A stretch of DNA of 64,000 bases from JBMNFB01 sp050949085 (GCA_050949085.1 JBMNFB010000009.1:372001-436000); one strand, 5' to 3'; positions 9,663 through 18,680 are shown, counted from the first letter of the stretch. The notes: generated by a model not told the origin, from the letters alone. Made by a program: numbers and translations.

Positions 9663-9691
9663 ATTATATACCAGATGAGAGACAGGTGAAA
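9663..9691 (-). promoter_or_regulatory. vegetative promoter upstream of glmU
   Basis: Minus-strand TTTCAC - 17 bases - TATAAT, just after the spoVG terminator. It would drive glmU and ctc separately from spoVG. Confidence 0.6.
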
Positions 9692-9708
9692 CGCGCCGGA
9701 TCAGGGGC

Positions 9709-9733
9709 AAAAAAAGAGCCCGGGCGGGCTCTC
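9709..9733 (-). terminator. rho-independent terminator of spoVG
   Basis: Minus-strand AGAGCCCG / CGGGCTCT stem followed by seven T. The stem overlaps the spoVG stop codon. Confidence 0.88.
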
Positions 9734-9998
9734 AGGACACAATGAGCAACTGCCGCTCGTAGGCCTCCAGAACGGCCGCCTGAACGCGCTCGCGCATCTT
9801 GGAGTTGATCGGATGGGCTATATCGCGGAACTCGCCATCAGGAGTCTTTCTGCTGGGCATCGCCACGAATAGACCATTGTTGCCCTCAACAACGCGCACA
9901 TCATGAACGACGAACTCGTCATCGAAGGTAATAGAGACGATCGCTTTCATGCGGCCCTCGGTGTTGATTTTGCGGATACGGACGTCGGTGACTGTCAT
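9732..9998 (-). CDS. spoVG: SpoVG, RNA-binding septation/sporulation regulator
   Basis: The 88-residue protein begins MTVTDVRIRKINTEGRMKAI and contains FRDIAHPINSKMRERVQ, the SpoVG signature. The family binds nucleic acids and affects asymmetric septation and many post-transcriptional targets. In Bacillus it is the classical sigma-H target; a sigma-H-like site is present at 10073-10101 and sigH is also in this window. It is monocistronic, ending in its own terminator. Confidence 0.96.
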   Translation of the reverse strand: MTVTDVRIRKINTEGRMKAIVSITFDDEFVVHDVRVVEGNNGLFVAMPSRKTPDGEFRDIAHPINSKMRERVQAAVLEAYERQLLIVS

Positions 9999-10072
9999 CT
10001 TAACATCTCACTCCCTTGCTGTTCTGGGTGTTCCCCTATTCTCTTCGACGCCTACCCATGTATTCCCTTTCT

Positions 10073-10101
10073 GTATTCCATAATGTTGTGAAAAATACCG
10101 C
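10073..10101 (-). promoter_or_regulatory. possible sigma-H promoter of spoVG
   Basis: Minus-strand GCGGTATTT, 11 bases, ATGGAATAC. The second box fits RnnGAATww fully. The first fits RnAGGAwWW with two mismatches. Spacing is right for sigma-H. The assignment is by inspection. Confidence 0.35.
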
Positions 10102-10184
10102 TAATTTTTTGGCCGCAGCCTGCTGAATTTTTCCCGCCTCCAGAAGAGAAACTAAGACAGATTCTGAGAAGGAGGGTGAACGAC

Positions 10185-10730
10185 TTGAAGAAAACTGTTA
10201 TCGGTGTTTTTTCAGCTGAGTCCAGAGCGGAACAGGCCGTAAGGCAGTTGCGTGACAGCGGCTTCTCCGGCAACGAGATCAGCATTGTCTCTAAGGATGA
10301 TGGTCGCCGGGAGTCTTCTCGCGGCGGTGGTGCCATCAATCGATCCAGTTACGAAGGCGGCACGATGAGCGGCGACAGACGTAGCGGCATGGGCATGGAT
10401 CAGGTCAGCGATGGCGCCCTTAGCGGAGCCGCGTGGGGCGGGCTGGCTGGTCTCGCCTTAGGCGCAGGTGCCCTGGCAATACCGGGAGTCGGCCCACTGC
10501 TGGCCGCTGGACCGATCAGCGCCGCTCTGACGGGCGCAGCCACCGGCGGGCTGGCCGGCGGATTGCTGGATTGGGGCATCCCCGAGGACCGCGGACGCCA
10601 CTATGAGGATCGCGTCAAGCGCGGCGACCTGCTGGCCATCATTCAGGTGTCCGATCGGCAGGCAGATCGCGCCGCGGCCGTCCTCCGCGAGAATGGCGCC
10701 CAGGATGTAGAGATTCACGATCATCGTTAA
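10185..10730 (+). CDS. general-stress (YflT/GSP17M-like) protein with glycine-rich core
   Basis: One of few plus-strand genes; about 181 residues. Residues 1-35 (KKTVIGVFSAESRAEQAVRQ) match the N-terminal fold of YflT/GsiB-type stress proteins. The middle (about 80-130) is Gly/Ala-rich (AWGGLAGLALGAGALAIPGV) and could insert in or span a membrane. The C-terminus resembles a second ferredoxin-like half (LLAIIQVSDRQADRAAAVLR). The TTG at 10185 is chosen because AAGGAGG lies nine bases upstream; a GTG at 10176 touches the ribosome site. Its exact role is unknown. Confidence 0.75.
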   Translation: MKKTVIGVFSAESRAEQAVRQLRDSGFSGNEISIVSKDDGRRESSRGGGAINRSSYEGGTMSGDRRSGMGMDQVSDGALSGAAWGGLAGLALGAGALAIPGVGPLLAAGPISAALTGAATGGLAGGLLDWGIPEDRGRHYEDRVKRGDLLAIIQVSDRQADRAAAVLRENGAQDVEIHDHR

Positions 10731-10768
10731 GTACCACCAGGAGTAGAAAACAAGGACTGTCGCAATAA

Positions 10769-10807
10769 CACCCACTGCTTCTTCTGGGTTGCAGTGGGTG
10801 CTTTCTT
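10769..10807 (+). terminator. terminator of the stress-protein gene
   Basis: CACCCACTGC and GCAGTGGGTG form a perfect 10-base-pair stem with a 12-base loop, followed by CTTTCTT. Confidence 0.7.
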
Positions 10808-10840
10808 GAGCATATGGAATACAGGGCATCACCCCTGAAG

Positions 10841-10934
10841 GCGCATCCCGATAGGTCGTTAGTGAGGTACCAACCGATGTTTGCAGGCAAACATCGCCTT
10901 ATTGACATCGCAAGTCCCTATCGGGACTCGCTTA
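10841..10934 (+). repeat. R1 structured repeat, single diverged copy
   Basis: The core GGTACCAACCGATGTTTGC, then a GCAAACATC arm and GCCTTATTG, then the hairpin CGCAAGTCCC / GGGACTCGC. The same layout recurs near 28.7 kb, 36.8 kb and 52.7 kb. A decayed copy of the second hairpin precedes the core (10841-10858). No coding frame is credible here. Confidence 0.7.
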
Positions 10935-10935
10935 A

Positions 10936-11240
10936 GAGAAGGCGAAACGAGACGGGAGTGCTTGCGCACTTGCTAGAGCAGCAACTGTCTGAGCTCTCCC
11001 TGGCAGTCATACAAGGTGAGCTCAGACGCCACCCATGGCATAGATGCCAAGAGTTCTGGCTTCGGTGGGGCGAGTTTTGCTGCTCCCCGACTCGTTTCGT
11101 TTGATACCGTATAAGTTGGGGACATACCTCAGAGACTCAAGACGAGCATCAGGCAATGCCCACCAAATCGGCATCATGCTGAGGTGTGTCCCCTGACCTT
11201 TGACGACATCGGCGCGCCCGAAGGGGTGTGCCCTGACTTG
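10936..11240 (+). repeat. R2 long-hairpin repeat, copy 1 (non-coding)
   Basis: The outer arms GGCGAAACGAGACGGGA (10941-10957) and TCCCCGACTCGTTTCG (11084-11099) pair. The inner arms AGCAGCAA and TTGCTGCT also pair, and the apical part holds a 9-base-pair stem (TCTGAGCTC / GAGCTCAGA). A second hairpin at 11118-11193 has 15-base arms starting GGGGACA with one mismatch. Copy 2 lies at 22527-22830 in the same orientation and shares GCGAGTTTTGCTGCT and the paired segments. It could be a MITE/REP-type element or a structured RNA. Confidence 0.65.
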
Positions 11241-11276
11241 GGGGGTTGCTGGTGCAACAGCCCCTTTTCTTATTTC
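11240..11276 (+). terminator. plus-strand terminator-like hairpin downstream of R2
   Basis: GGGGGTTGC TGGT GCAACAGCCCC followed by TTTTCTTATTT. It reads as a terminator only on the plus strand, where no gene ends, so it may close a non-coding transcript through R1 and R2. On the minus strand the same hairpin lies just after the purR stop but lacks a T-run. Confidence 0.5.
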
Positions 11277-12139
11277 TGACGTCTGAACCAGCAGCCCGGG
11301 CTGGCGACAACCCGCTGCCCCACCGGATCGATTTCCTCAAGGCAGGCCACCGCATAGAATTCGCTGACCAGCTTCTGCTCAGGCTGGCTGGTGGCCACCA
11401 GCACTCCACAGCCGACGGTGGTGGCGCCAAACTCCTGCATCAGCTGCTCCAGCCCGAGGGCGGTTCCACCAGCGCGCATAAAGTCGTCAATGATCAGGGC
11501 CCGGGCCGCCTGGGGCACGCTGCGTCGCGGCAGCGCCATCGTCTGCACCCGCTGGCTTGAGCCCGAAACGTAATTGATGTTCACCGTTGGGCCCTCGCTG
11601 CGCTCATGCCTCATCAGGAGCGGCCAGCCTGCCTCACTGGAGCCAGGCAGTTCCTTGCGGGCGATGGCCAGAGGCACGCCCAGATAACGTGCCGTCGCAT
11701 AGGCCAGGGGAATCCCCCGCATCTCGACGGTGAGCACCACATCGGGCTGACGTTCGGCAAAAATGTGGGCAAAAAGCTGCGCAAATCGCTCCACCTGCTG
11801 GGCATCGCTGCAGAGATCGCTGGTATAGAGATAGCCGCCGGGGAGAATGCGCGCCGGATCGGCCAGTTGCTCACAGAGCAGCTGCACCGTCTCCCGCTCC
11901 CAGGCAGCATCGCCGCCAGGGAGCCACCTGATCCCGCCGTTAACACCGGCAACCGTCTCGATCCGACCCAGATTGAGGGCGGCAAGGCTATCCTTTAGCT
12001 GAGCTACATCCTCGCTGAGGGTAGACTTGGCTACGCCTAGTCTGTCCGCCAGTTCGGTGAGCGAGATCACCTGATTAGGGCGGTCCGCCAGGAGTCGGGT
12101 GATAACCCCAGCTCGTCCCCCCTTACTCAACCTCTCCAC
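11270..12139 (-). CDS. purR: purine operon repressor PurR
   Basis: The 289-residue protein has the PurR winged-helix N-terminus (about 1-75; ISLTELADRLGVAKSTLSED). A phosphoribosyltransferase-like domain follows with the PRPP loop ALIIDDFMRAGGTALGL. In Gram-positive bacteria PurR represses purine genes and is relieved by PRPP. The start is a GTG with GAGGAGG eight bases upstream. purR lying between ispE and spoVG is the Bacillus order. Confidence 0.95.
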   Translation of the reverse strand: MERLSKGGRAGVITRLLADRPNQVISLTELADRLGVAKSTLSEDVAQLKDSLAALNLGRIETVAGVNGGIRWLPGGDAAWERETVQLLCEQLADPARILPGGYLYTSDLCSDAQQVERFAQLFAHIFAERQPDVVLTVEMRGIPLAYATARYLGVPLAIARKELPGSSEAGWPLLMRHERSEGPTVNINYVSGSSQRVQTMALPRRSVPQAARALIIDDFMRAGGTALGLEQLMQEFGATTVGCGVLVATSQPEQKLVSEFYAVACLEEIDPVGQRVVASPGCWFRRQK

Positions 12140-12162
12140 TACATCGGCCTCCTCGCCTGGGG

Positions 12163-12921
12163 TTAACTGCCTACCCGCAGCGCCTGCCTCGCCAACTCCA
12201 GATCACTATCCTTATCCACATCTGTACCCACCTCGGGGTAGGAACAGACGATGGCCGCACCGGTAATTCCCAGAATGCGGGAGACGCGCGCTTCAAACTC
12301 CGCCAGCGTCAGGGAGCCGCGCACCAGCTTGGCCACGAGACCGATTCCCGGCCAGCCAAACATCAGGCACATTTTAGCCGGATTTTTGCGTTCCGCCAGC
12401 AGGCGCCTGATAATCTCCGCCAGGCGCGGCAACTCATCGGGGCGGAAGACAAAAATATTGCCGCCGGTGAAGGCTCCATCCTGCAACCGGGCATAGGTGC
12501 GTTTCACCCCCGGATAACGCGCTTCACAGACGTCTTGCCGGATGATGGGGTAATAGAGATCCGCTTCCCGGGTCTCCATCTCCTGCAGAAGACCATCGAT
12601 TATCTCCGGTGTGATCATCGGAATATCGCTGGTACAGACCATAACCTTCTCAGCGTCAGGCACCTGCTGGGTGGCCATTACGATGTTATCCACGATGTCA
12701 TGCTGATCAGGCAGGAGGGTTATGCCGGCTGGCACCACCTGGGCCAACTCCTCAATCGGGCCGACCACAGCTATGGTGCTCACGCTACGACACTTGATGA
12801 GGGCGTCGATCACGTAGGCGACCATGGGAATATCGTTGATCGGCAGAAATGCCTTATTGTTCATCCCATGGCTTAGCGCCAGCTGATCTCCGCTGCCACC
12901 TGCCAGAACAATTGCATGCAT
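12163..12921 (-). CDS. MobA-like / NTP-transferase family nucleotidyltransferase
   Basis: The 252-residue protein begins MHAIVLAGGSGDQLALSHGM and has CTSDIPMITPEIIDGL, the pattern of the GT-A nucleotidyltransferase fold (MobA/GlmU/IspD type). Start 12921 is used because GAGGAGA lies seven bases upstream. The N-terminal loop differs from both MobA and GlmU, so the substrate is not clear. It is tightly placed between the GntR regulator and purR, 16 bases after the former, and is probably cotranscribed with them. Confidence 0.8.
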   Translation of the reverse strand: MHAIVLAGGSGDQLALSHGMNNKAFLPINDIPMVAYVIDALIKCRSVSTIAVVGPIEELAQVVPAGITLLPDQHDIVDNIVMATQQVPDAEKVMVCTSDIPMITPEIIDGLLQEMETREADLYYPIIRQDVCEARYPGVKRTYARLQDGAFTGGNIFVFRPDELPRLAEIIRRLLAERKNPAKMCLMFGWPGIGLVAKLVRGSLTLAEFEARVSRILGITGAAIVCSYPEVGTDVDKDSDLELARQALRVGS

Positions 12922-12937
12922 GGGCGACTCTCCTCGC

Positions 12938-13627
12938 TTATTCAGTCTTCCTGTGGTGAGTTCTAATCCAGTCAATCAAAGCCTTTTCTGCGTTGGCAAT
13001 ATGCTCCCTGGCCAGCTGCTGAGCTAACTCGGCGTTATGCTCAGCTATCGCTTCGGCGATCTTCTTATGCTCCTCATAGACTGCTCCCATCCGGCCTGGC
13101 GTACTCAGGGAAGTACGCCGGAACCGCTGAATATGTTCGCGCAGATTGTTGATAATCTGGGCCAGCCGGTCATTGTGGCTGGCACGGTAAAGCACATCGT
13201 GAAATGCCTCATCCAGCGAAATCGAGCGCAGCAGATCGTTCTTCTGGAGACTCTCTCCTACCTGATCGAGAATGCGCTCCAACTCGCCGACTTCGTCGTC
13301 GGTGATGCGGTCGGCCGCCAGACCAGCGGCCAGCGCCTCAAGGGCGGAACGAATCTCGTAGGTTTCCACTACATCCTTGACGCTCAGGTCAGAGACATAG
13401 GCACCGCGCCGCGGGACCATGACCACAAAGCCTTCCAGCTCCAATTTACGAATTGCCTCTCGTACCGGCGTACGACTAACTCCCATCTCCTCGGCCAACT
13501 GCACCTCCATCAGCCGATCCCCGGGAGCCAGCACTCCTTTGACGATGGCTTCGCGCAGATGCTCAAAGACAATCTCGCGCAGAGGCTTATAGTTCTCTAG
13601 TTTAACAGGTATCAACTTCTCAGCCAT
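12938..13627 (-). CDS. GntR-family transcriptional regulator, FadR/FCD subfamily
   Basis: The 229-residue protein has an N-terminal winged helix-turn-helix (LAEEMGVSRTPVREAIRKLE, about 45-65). A C-terminal all-helical FCD ligand domain follows, whose conserved metal-type residues include D and H in SLDEAFHDVLYRASHN and later histidines. It is sometimes seen next to purR/ispE in clostridia. The effector cannot be told from sequence. A TATAAT box lies about 90 bases upstream without a clear -35. Confidence 0.9.
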   Translation of the reverse strand: MAEKLIPVKLENYKPLREIVFEHLREAIVKGVLAPGDRLMEVQLAEEMGVSRTPVREAIRKLELEGFVVMVPRRGAYVSDLSVKDVVETYEIRSALEALAAGLAADRITDDEVGELERILDQVGESLQKNDLLRSISLDEAFHDVLYRASHNDRLAQIINNLREHIQRFRRTSLSTPGRMGAVYEEHKKIAEAIAEHNAELAQQLAREHIANAEKALIDWIRTHHRKTE

Positions 13628-13788
13628 CTAATTACCTCCAAGAAAATACCCAGCGTCCAGAGCGAGCTTCTGTATGCTTGAGAAAAGAATATCTTGACCC
13701 CAGTTTATACATATTATAGCGAATCCACCAGCATCAGACCAGAAGCTTGTCTACAGCCTTCGTTATCGGCGAGTAAATCCCTGCCGGA

Positions 13789-14646
13789 CTAAGAGCAAGC
13801 CGGCACCATCTGCACCTGCCAGACCTGAAACCCAGGGGGTAGAGCCTGCTCCAGTTGTTGGAGCGAAAGAAGGCCTTGCTCAGGCAGAAGAGCAAAGAGT
13901 GAGGAGCCGCTGCCGGACAACAGACAACCATAAGTCCCCAGATCCAGCAACAGCTGTCTTGCCGCCGCCAGATCAGGTCGCAGTGCAAGGGCAGGCCGTT
14001 CCAGATCGTTATACAGCCAGCGCCCCACCTGCCTGGGGTCAGCGCCTGCCAGGGCATGGAGGAGGTTGTCCACCGGCGGCGCAGCCGCTCCCCCGCTCTG
14101 GTAGCGGCCGTAGACCTCGGCCGTCGCCAGCCCAAACGGGGGTTTGACAATCAGCAGCGAGAGATCCGCCGCCAGGTCCAGGGGCTGCACCTGCTCGCCC
14201 CGCCCGGTAGCCAGAGCAGTGCCTCCCCAGAGAAAGAACGGCACATCCGACCCTAGTTGGGCAGCGATTTCCGCCAGTCTGGTTCGGGACAGCCCCAGCC
14301 CCCAGAGCCGGTTCAGGCCACGCAGGACGGCCGCTGCATCAGAGCTGCCCCCGCCCAGCCCCGCCTGCTGAGGGATCCGCTTGAAAAGCTCGATGCGCAC
14401 ACCGCGGTCGGGTGCATAGGGAGCCAGAGCGGCAGCGGCGCGCCAGGCCAGGTTGGCCGGGCCAGAAGGCAGCGCAGCGTCATCTGTCACCAGTTCAATC
14501 CCGCCGGGTGCTTCTGATAAAATGACCTCATCGGCGAGACTGACCGTCTGAAGTACGGTAATCAGCTCGTGGTACCCATCCGGGCGCCTGCCCAATACCC
14601 GCAGGTAGAGATTCACCTTGGCCCAGGCCGTCTCGTGGATCTGCAC
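13789..14646 (-). CDS. ispE: 4-diphosphocytidyl-2-C-methyl-D-erythritol kinase
   Basis: The 285-residue GHMP-family kinase acts in the MEP isoprenoid pathway. The ATP loop is PQQAGLGGGSSDAAAVLRGL; AKVNLYLRV and LSGSGSSLFAL are the other GHMP motifs. The start is a GTG behind GAGGTGAGG. ispD and ispF lie at 31990-33158, so three MEP genes are in this window. Confidence 0.96.
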   Translation of the reverse strand: MQIHETAWAKVNLYLRVLGRRPDGYHELITVLQTVSLADEVILSEAPGGIELVTDDAALPSGPANLAWRAAAALAPYAPDRGVRIELFKRIPQQAGLGGGSSDAAAVLRGLNRLWGLGLSRTRLAEIAAQLGSDVPFFLWGGTALATGRGEQVQPLDLAADLSLLIVKPPFGLATAEVYGRYQSGGAAAPPVDNLLHALAGADPRQVGRWLYNDLERPALALRPDLAAARQLLLDLGTYGCLLSGSGSSLFALLPEQGLLSLQQLEQALPPGFQVWQVQMVPACS

Positions 14647-14707
14647 ATCGCCTCACCTCAATCACCATTCTAATACAGGCGACGGACATCCAGCCACCAC
14701 TTTGCTC

Positions 14708-14732
14708 AAAAGGGCCGCGAACGCGGCCCTTT
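14708..14732 (-). terminator. terminator of the cphB-cphA operon
   Basis: AAAGGGCCGCG TTCG CGCGGCCCTTTT on the minus strand, with a short T-run, about 20 bases past the cphA stop. Confidence 0.75.
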
Positions 14733-14752
14733 CTCGGTCACTCCAGCCTGGA

Positions 14753-17401
14753 TCAGAGATCGGCAACGCCGGCCACCACCGATTTCCGGGATTTCTGCAG
14801 CGCCGCATCGCCATCCAGTGCATTGAGGATGGAGAGGGTCAGCTCCAGATCCTCATAGAGGACCACTACGAGATCACCCGGTTGGGCCTCGTGCAGAGCT
14901 GCCCGGAGGGCGTCTGCCTCCTGCAGGTGCACACCGATGGATGTCGCCGGCAGGCCGGCGGCTGCCGCCCCTTGCCGGAGGATTTCAGCCACCTCGCCGG
15001 GGGCGCGCCCCCGCAACTGCTGATCTTCCTTGATATAGACGAGGTCGAAGCCCTGGCCCGCTACCTGCCCCAGACGATAGATGCTGTTGGAGCGCCGATC
15101 GCCGGGGGCGGCGATGACACCGATTAACCTGCCCCGGGTCAGGCTGCGGCTCAACGCCACCAGCCCCCTGAGGCCGGCCACATTATGGGCGTAATCCACC
15201 ATCACCATCCGCTGCGCCACCTGCAGCAACGTCTGGCGACCGGGGTTATGCACTTCTGGGCGGAAGCTGCGCAGACCGCTGGCGATCAGGTCTGTCGGCA
15301 CGCCCATCCCCCAGAGCGCCGCCACGGCGGCGCAGGCATTGGCGACATTGTACTGAGCATGCCCCCCAAAGGCAATGGGGATATCACCCACCGCCAACAG
15401 GGGCTGACACGCTTTGCCTTCAGCGAGGCAAAGCCAGCCGTCCCGCAGGATAACAGCACGCTCGCCGAGAGCCAGATGATGCTGGATGTGACGGTTGTCA
15501 CCCCGTAGACTGAAGTAGATCACCCTGCTACGAACGCGCTCCAGGGCCCGCAGGCTTTGCTCATCGTCTGCGTTCAGGACTGTATAGCCGTCGGGACGCA
15601 CCGCCTCCAGCACCAGCGACTTCACCCAGACCAGGTCATCCAGGCTATCCAGATTATCCTGTCCCAGGTGATCCTCAGAGATGTTAGTCAGCACAGCTAC
15701 GTCGCTCTGCTCGTAGGCCAGCCCGCCCCGGATCAGGCCGCCGCGAGCCAGTTCCAGTACGGCGGCGTCCACTGTCGGGTCGGAAAGGACGACGCGTGCG
15801 CTCCAAGCCCCGGTGGTGTCGCCGGAGACGATGCACTTATCGTTGAGGAAAATGCCTTCAGTGCTGGTCAGCCCAATGACCGGGTAGATCTGCCGCAATG
15901 TGTGGGCGACGAGGCGACTGGTGGTCGTCTTGCCGTTGGTTCCGGTGATGGCGACAAGGGGGATCTCGCTGCGAGAACCTGGTGGATACAGCCCGCCGAT
16001 GATCCGATCGGCCACATCGCGGCTGGTCCCCTGCGACGGATAATGATGCATCCTGATTCCTGGCGCGGCATTGACCTCAATCACCGCACCCTGCCGGTCT
16101 GCCAACGGCCGCGAGACATCATCGGTGACCAGATCCACGCCGGCCACGTCCAGCCCTACGGCGCGCACAGCGCGCACCATGGTCTGCGCCAGCTCCGGAT
16201 GCACCTGGTCGGTGACATCGACGGCAGTGCCGCCGGTGCTCAGGTTGGCGTTGTCGCGCAAGCGCACGAAAGCTCCTCTCTCTGGCACGTCATCCAGGGT
16301 CAGGTTCTGACGGGCCAGAACAGCCTGCACCATATCATCGACGACGATTCTGGTCAGCGGCTTCTCGTGCTCCATGCCGCGATCCGGGTCAGCGTTGACA
16401 GCATCGATCAGCGCCTGGATACAGTCCTGACCATTGCCCACAACGTGCGCCGGAATTCGCTCCGCAGCGGCCACCATTTGCCCGTTGACCACCAGGAAGC
16501 GATAATGGCGGCCTTCAACGTATTCCTCCACCAGAATCTCGGCGCTGAACCGCCGCGCTATTTCAAAGGCCTGGCGAATCTCCCTGGCGCTATTCAGGTT
16601 CAGGGAGACCCCCTTCCCCTGATTGCCGTCACACGGCTTAATCACGACGGGGCAGTTCATCTCCTGCCAGGCTGACAGAGCCTCGTCCGCTGAATGGACT
16701 ACCTTCCCCCGGGGAACCGGAATCCCGGCTTCGCCCAGCACCAGTTTGGTCAGCGACTTATCACCGGCGATATCCGCGGCAATACAGCTGGTCTCGCTGG
16801 TCAGCGTTGCCTGCACACGCTTGGCGTAGCGACCAGTTCCCAACTGTAGCAGGCTTCCCGAACCGATGCGGGTGACGCTGATACCACGCCGGCGGGCTGC
16901 CTGCACCAACGCCTGAGTGCTCGGCCCCAGCTCGGTGGCAGCCAGCCGCTGCCGGAGCTTGTTCAGTGCTGGTTCCAGAGGGAAACGCTCCCCCTGCAGG
17001 CAGGCCTGAATGATGTCTATCCCGGTACTCACCAGCAGATCGCTGATCCCCTGGGCCCGCGATTCGAAAACCACCTCATAGACACCTACCTGATCGGTGG
17101 AGCGCGTCTTTCCATAGCGCCCCTCGATCCCCAACAGCGTCTGCAGCTCCAGGATGACATGCTCCAGAACATGGCCGAAATACGTCCCCTCCTGCAGCCG
17201 CTGGATAAAGCCGTTCTCCTCGCCTGATGCACAGCCGTGCAGGCGCAGGCCAGGAAGAACGGAAAGCAGCCGTTGGTTGAAACCGGGGTACTCCCGGCTC
17301 TCCTTGCAGGCGAGATCCTGCAAGTCGATCAAAGCCCGTACGGCTGGACGGAGCGTATACACGTTGCGCCCCGGAAAGGTGCGCAACTCCAGGATTTTCA
17401 C
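14753..17401 (-). CDS. cphA: cyanophycin synthetase
   Basis: At 882 residues this is full length for CphA, which polymerises Asp and Arg into cyanophycin using ATP. The N-terminal domain (about 1-160) and ATP-grasp domain (about 215-480; VIKPCDGNQGKGVSLNL, IEVNAAPGIRMHHYPSQG) come first. The Mur-ligase-like domain (about 490-870) has the P-loop AITGTNGKTTTSRL and LTNISEDHLGQDNLDSL. The start overlaps the cphB stop by four bases, so the two are translationally coupled. Confidence 0.95.
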   Translation of the reverse strand: MKILELRTFPGRNVYTLRPAVRALIDLQDLACKESREYPGFNQRLLSVLPGLRLHGCASGEENGFIQRLQEGTYFGHVLEHVILELQTLLGIEGRYGKTRSTDQVGVYEVVFESRAQGISDLLVSTGIDIIQACLQGERFPLEPALNKLRQRLAATELGPSTQALVQAARRRGISVTRIGSGSLLQLGTGRYAKRVQATLTSETSCIAADIAGDKSLTKLVLGEAGIPVPRGKVVHSADEALSAWQEMNCPVVIKPCDGNQGKGVSLNLNSAREIRQAFEIARRFSAEILVEEYVEGRHYRFLVVNGQMVAAAERIPAHVVGNGQDCIQALIDAVNADPDRGMEHEKPLTRIVVDDMVQAVLARQNLTLDDVPERGAFVRLRDNANLSTGGTAVDVTDQVHPELAQTMVRAVRAVGLDVAGVDLVTDDVSRPLADRQGAVIEVNAAPGIRMHHYPSQGTSRDVADRIIGGLYPPGSRSEIPLVAITGTNGKTTTSRLVAHTLRQIYPVIGLTSTEGIFLNDKCIVSGDTTGAWSARVVLSDPTVDAAVLELARGGLIRGGLAYEQSDVAVLTNISEDHLGQDNLDSLDDLVWVKSLVLEAVRPDGYTVLNADDEQSLRALERVRSRVIYFSLRGDNRHIQHHLALGERAVILRDGWLCLAEGKACQPLLAVGDIPIAFGGHAQYNVANACAAVAALWGMGVPTDLIASGLRSFRPEVHNPGRQTLLQVAQRMVMVDYAHNVAGLRGLVALSRSLTRGRLIGVIAAPGDRRSNSIYRLGQVAGQGFDLVYIKEDQQLRGRAPGEVAEILRQGAAAAGLPATSIGVHLQEADALRAALHEAQPGDLVVVLYEDLELTLSILNALDGDAALQKSRKSVVAGVADL

Positions 17402-18240
17402 GACTCATTAGCCTCCTTGGTTGACTCGGACAGGCCAGTTATCGGTTCTCTTGGCCGCCTGGCCTGCAGGTCGAAACGATAGCCAGTTGGTAGTACGTGC
17501 AATTTGACGTTGCCCAGGGCAAGGGCGTCCTGGGGGCTGATCTCGGATGTATTGGAGAAAGTGACATGCTGCCCATCCAGAACAACCACCGTTCCCGAAC
17601 CGATGACGCTGACCTCCGGCCCGCGAACCACCATAGCTGTGTCTTCGTCGATGCCGAAACCGAGGACGAACGGATTCTGGGCGATGGCCGACAGCAGGCG
17701 CCCCAGCCGACCGCGCTGCGCGAAATGCTGGTCGATCACCGCGTCTGGTACCAGGGCAAAGCCTGGGGCGAGACGCACCGCCGCCGGCCTCGGTTCCTGT
17801 TCCCCAAAACCTTGGACAATCATAGTCGAGCTCATCACTGAAGCTCCGGCACTTGTACCGGCAATCACCACCCCACGCTGAAAAGCTTGATGTAAACGCT
17901 GAAATAGATATGTTCCACCAATCAGGCTGGTAATCCGCAGTTGATCGCCGCCGGTGAAGAATACCCCGGTGGCATCATCCACTAACCTGCCCAACAGGCG
18001 ATCCTCGGCCTGTAGTCGGCAGCTGATATCCAGCACGCCGACCTCTCGCACCCCTAAACGCTGGAAAATAGCGCGATATTCGTTCCCCACCTGCTCCGGC
18101 TGCTGGGTAGCCGCAGTCAGCACCAGAAGGCGAGCAGCATCGCCCCCTGCCAGCCTGACCACCTCCCGCAGAATAAGGCATTCTCCCTGCTTATCCTCTG
18201 CGCCGCCGATGATCACTAGCCTGCCGCTGTTGTCATGCAA
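17398..18240 (-). CDS. cphB: cyanophycinase (S51 serine peptidase)
   Basis: The 280-residue enzyme degrades cyanophycin to beta-Asp-Arg dipeptides. The nucleophile lies in IAGTSAGASVMS. VFFTGGDQLRITSL and DQHFAQRGRLGRLL are conserved in CphB. The best start is a TTG at 18240 behind a purine/G-rich stretch; no ATG fits. Together with cphA it gives a complete make-and-break cycle for a nitrogen reserve polymer. Confidence 0.94.
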   Translation of the reverse strand: MHDNSGRLVIIGGAEDKQGECLILREVVRLAGGDAARLLVLTAATQQPEQVGNEYRAIFQRLGVREVGVLDISCRLQAEDRLLGRLVDDATGVFFTGGDQLRITSLIGGTYLFQRLHQAFQRGVVIAGTSAGASVMSSTMIVQGFGEQEPRPAAVRLAPGFALVPDAVIDQHFAQRGRLGRLLSAIAQNPFVLGFGIDEDTAMVVRGPEVSVIGSGTVVVLDGQHVTFSNTSEISPQDALALGNVKLHVLPTGYRFDLQARRPREPITGLSESTKEANES

Positions 18241-18322
18241 TGGCCCCGGCCCCTTCCCCAGAAACTCGCATTGGGTATTTTCCCCCGCGCGGCAGGGGGA
18301 TATACCAGAGATTGCCTGAATA

Positions 18323-18353
18323 GAAAAACCCCCAGGAACATTCCTGGGGGAGA
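18323..18353 (-). terminator. terminator of veg
   Basis: CCCCCAGGAA TG TTCCTGGGGG then TTTTTC on the minus strand, about 20 bases after the veg stop codon. Confidence 0.9.
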
Positions 18354-18370
18354 TTGTTAAGCTATGTGTT

Positions 18371-18643
18371 TCAGGAGTCAGCTCCCTTTTCGGCAGCTAC
18401 CGGTTGACCGATGGATAGCTCCACGGTCTGGGTCAACACGTCGGCATAGCTGACGGAAACCACCTTAACAGGGTATTTTTCGTCATTCAGTTCAATCAAG
18501 CAATGATAAGGATAAATGTTTGTCAAGATACCTTCGCGGATCACAGTCTTACGTCGGCCACGATTAGCTTTAACCCAAATTCTCTCACCAACATGCGTTT
18601 CCAGATCACGACGAATCTCAGCCAGGGCATTTTTTGCCGCCAA
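18371..18643 (-). CDS. veg: Veg protein (DUF1021)
   Basis: About 90 residues. The core HVGERIWVKANRGRRKTVIR and VSVSYADVLTQTVELS match Veg, a small Firmicutes protein linked to biofilm matrix gene expression in Bacillus. No ATG fits the family N-terminus. The TTG at 18643 gives MAAKNALAEIRRDL, which aligns with known Veg starts; another TTG at 18649 is possible. Two tandem strong promoters precede it, as expected for veg. Confidence 0.9.
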   Translation of the reverse strand: MAAKNALAEIRRDLETHVGERIWVKANRGRRKTVIREGILTNIYPYHCLIELNDEKYPVKVVSVSYADVLTQTVELSIGQPVAAEKGADS

Positions 18644-18680
18644 AGACAACCCACCTCTCTCTTGACTTCTCTCCTTGTCC

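Noticed and set aside
13690..13735. Promoter of the GntR gene
   Set aside because: A good TATAAT exists, but no -35 box at proper spacing was found.
15557..16675. Plus-strand open frame of 372 codons antisense to cphA
   Set aside because: Shadow frame; cphA on the other strand has every expected motif.
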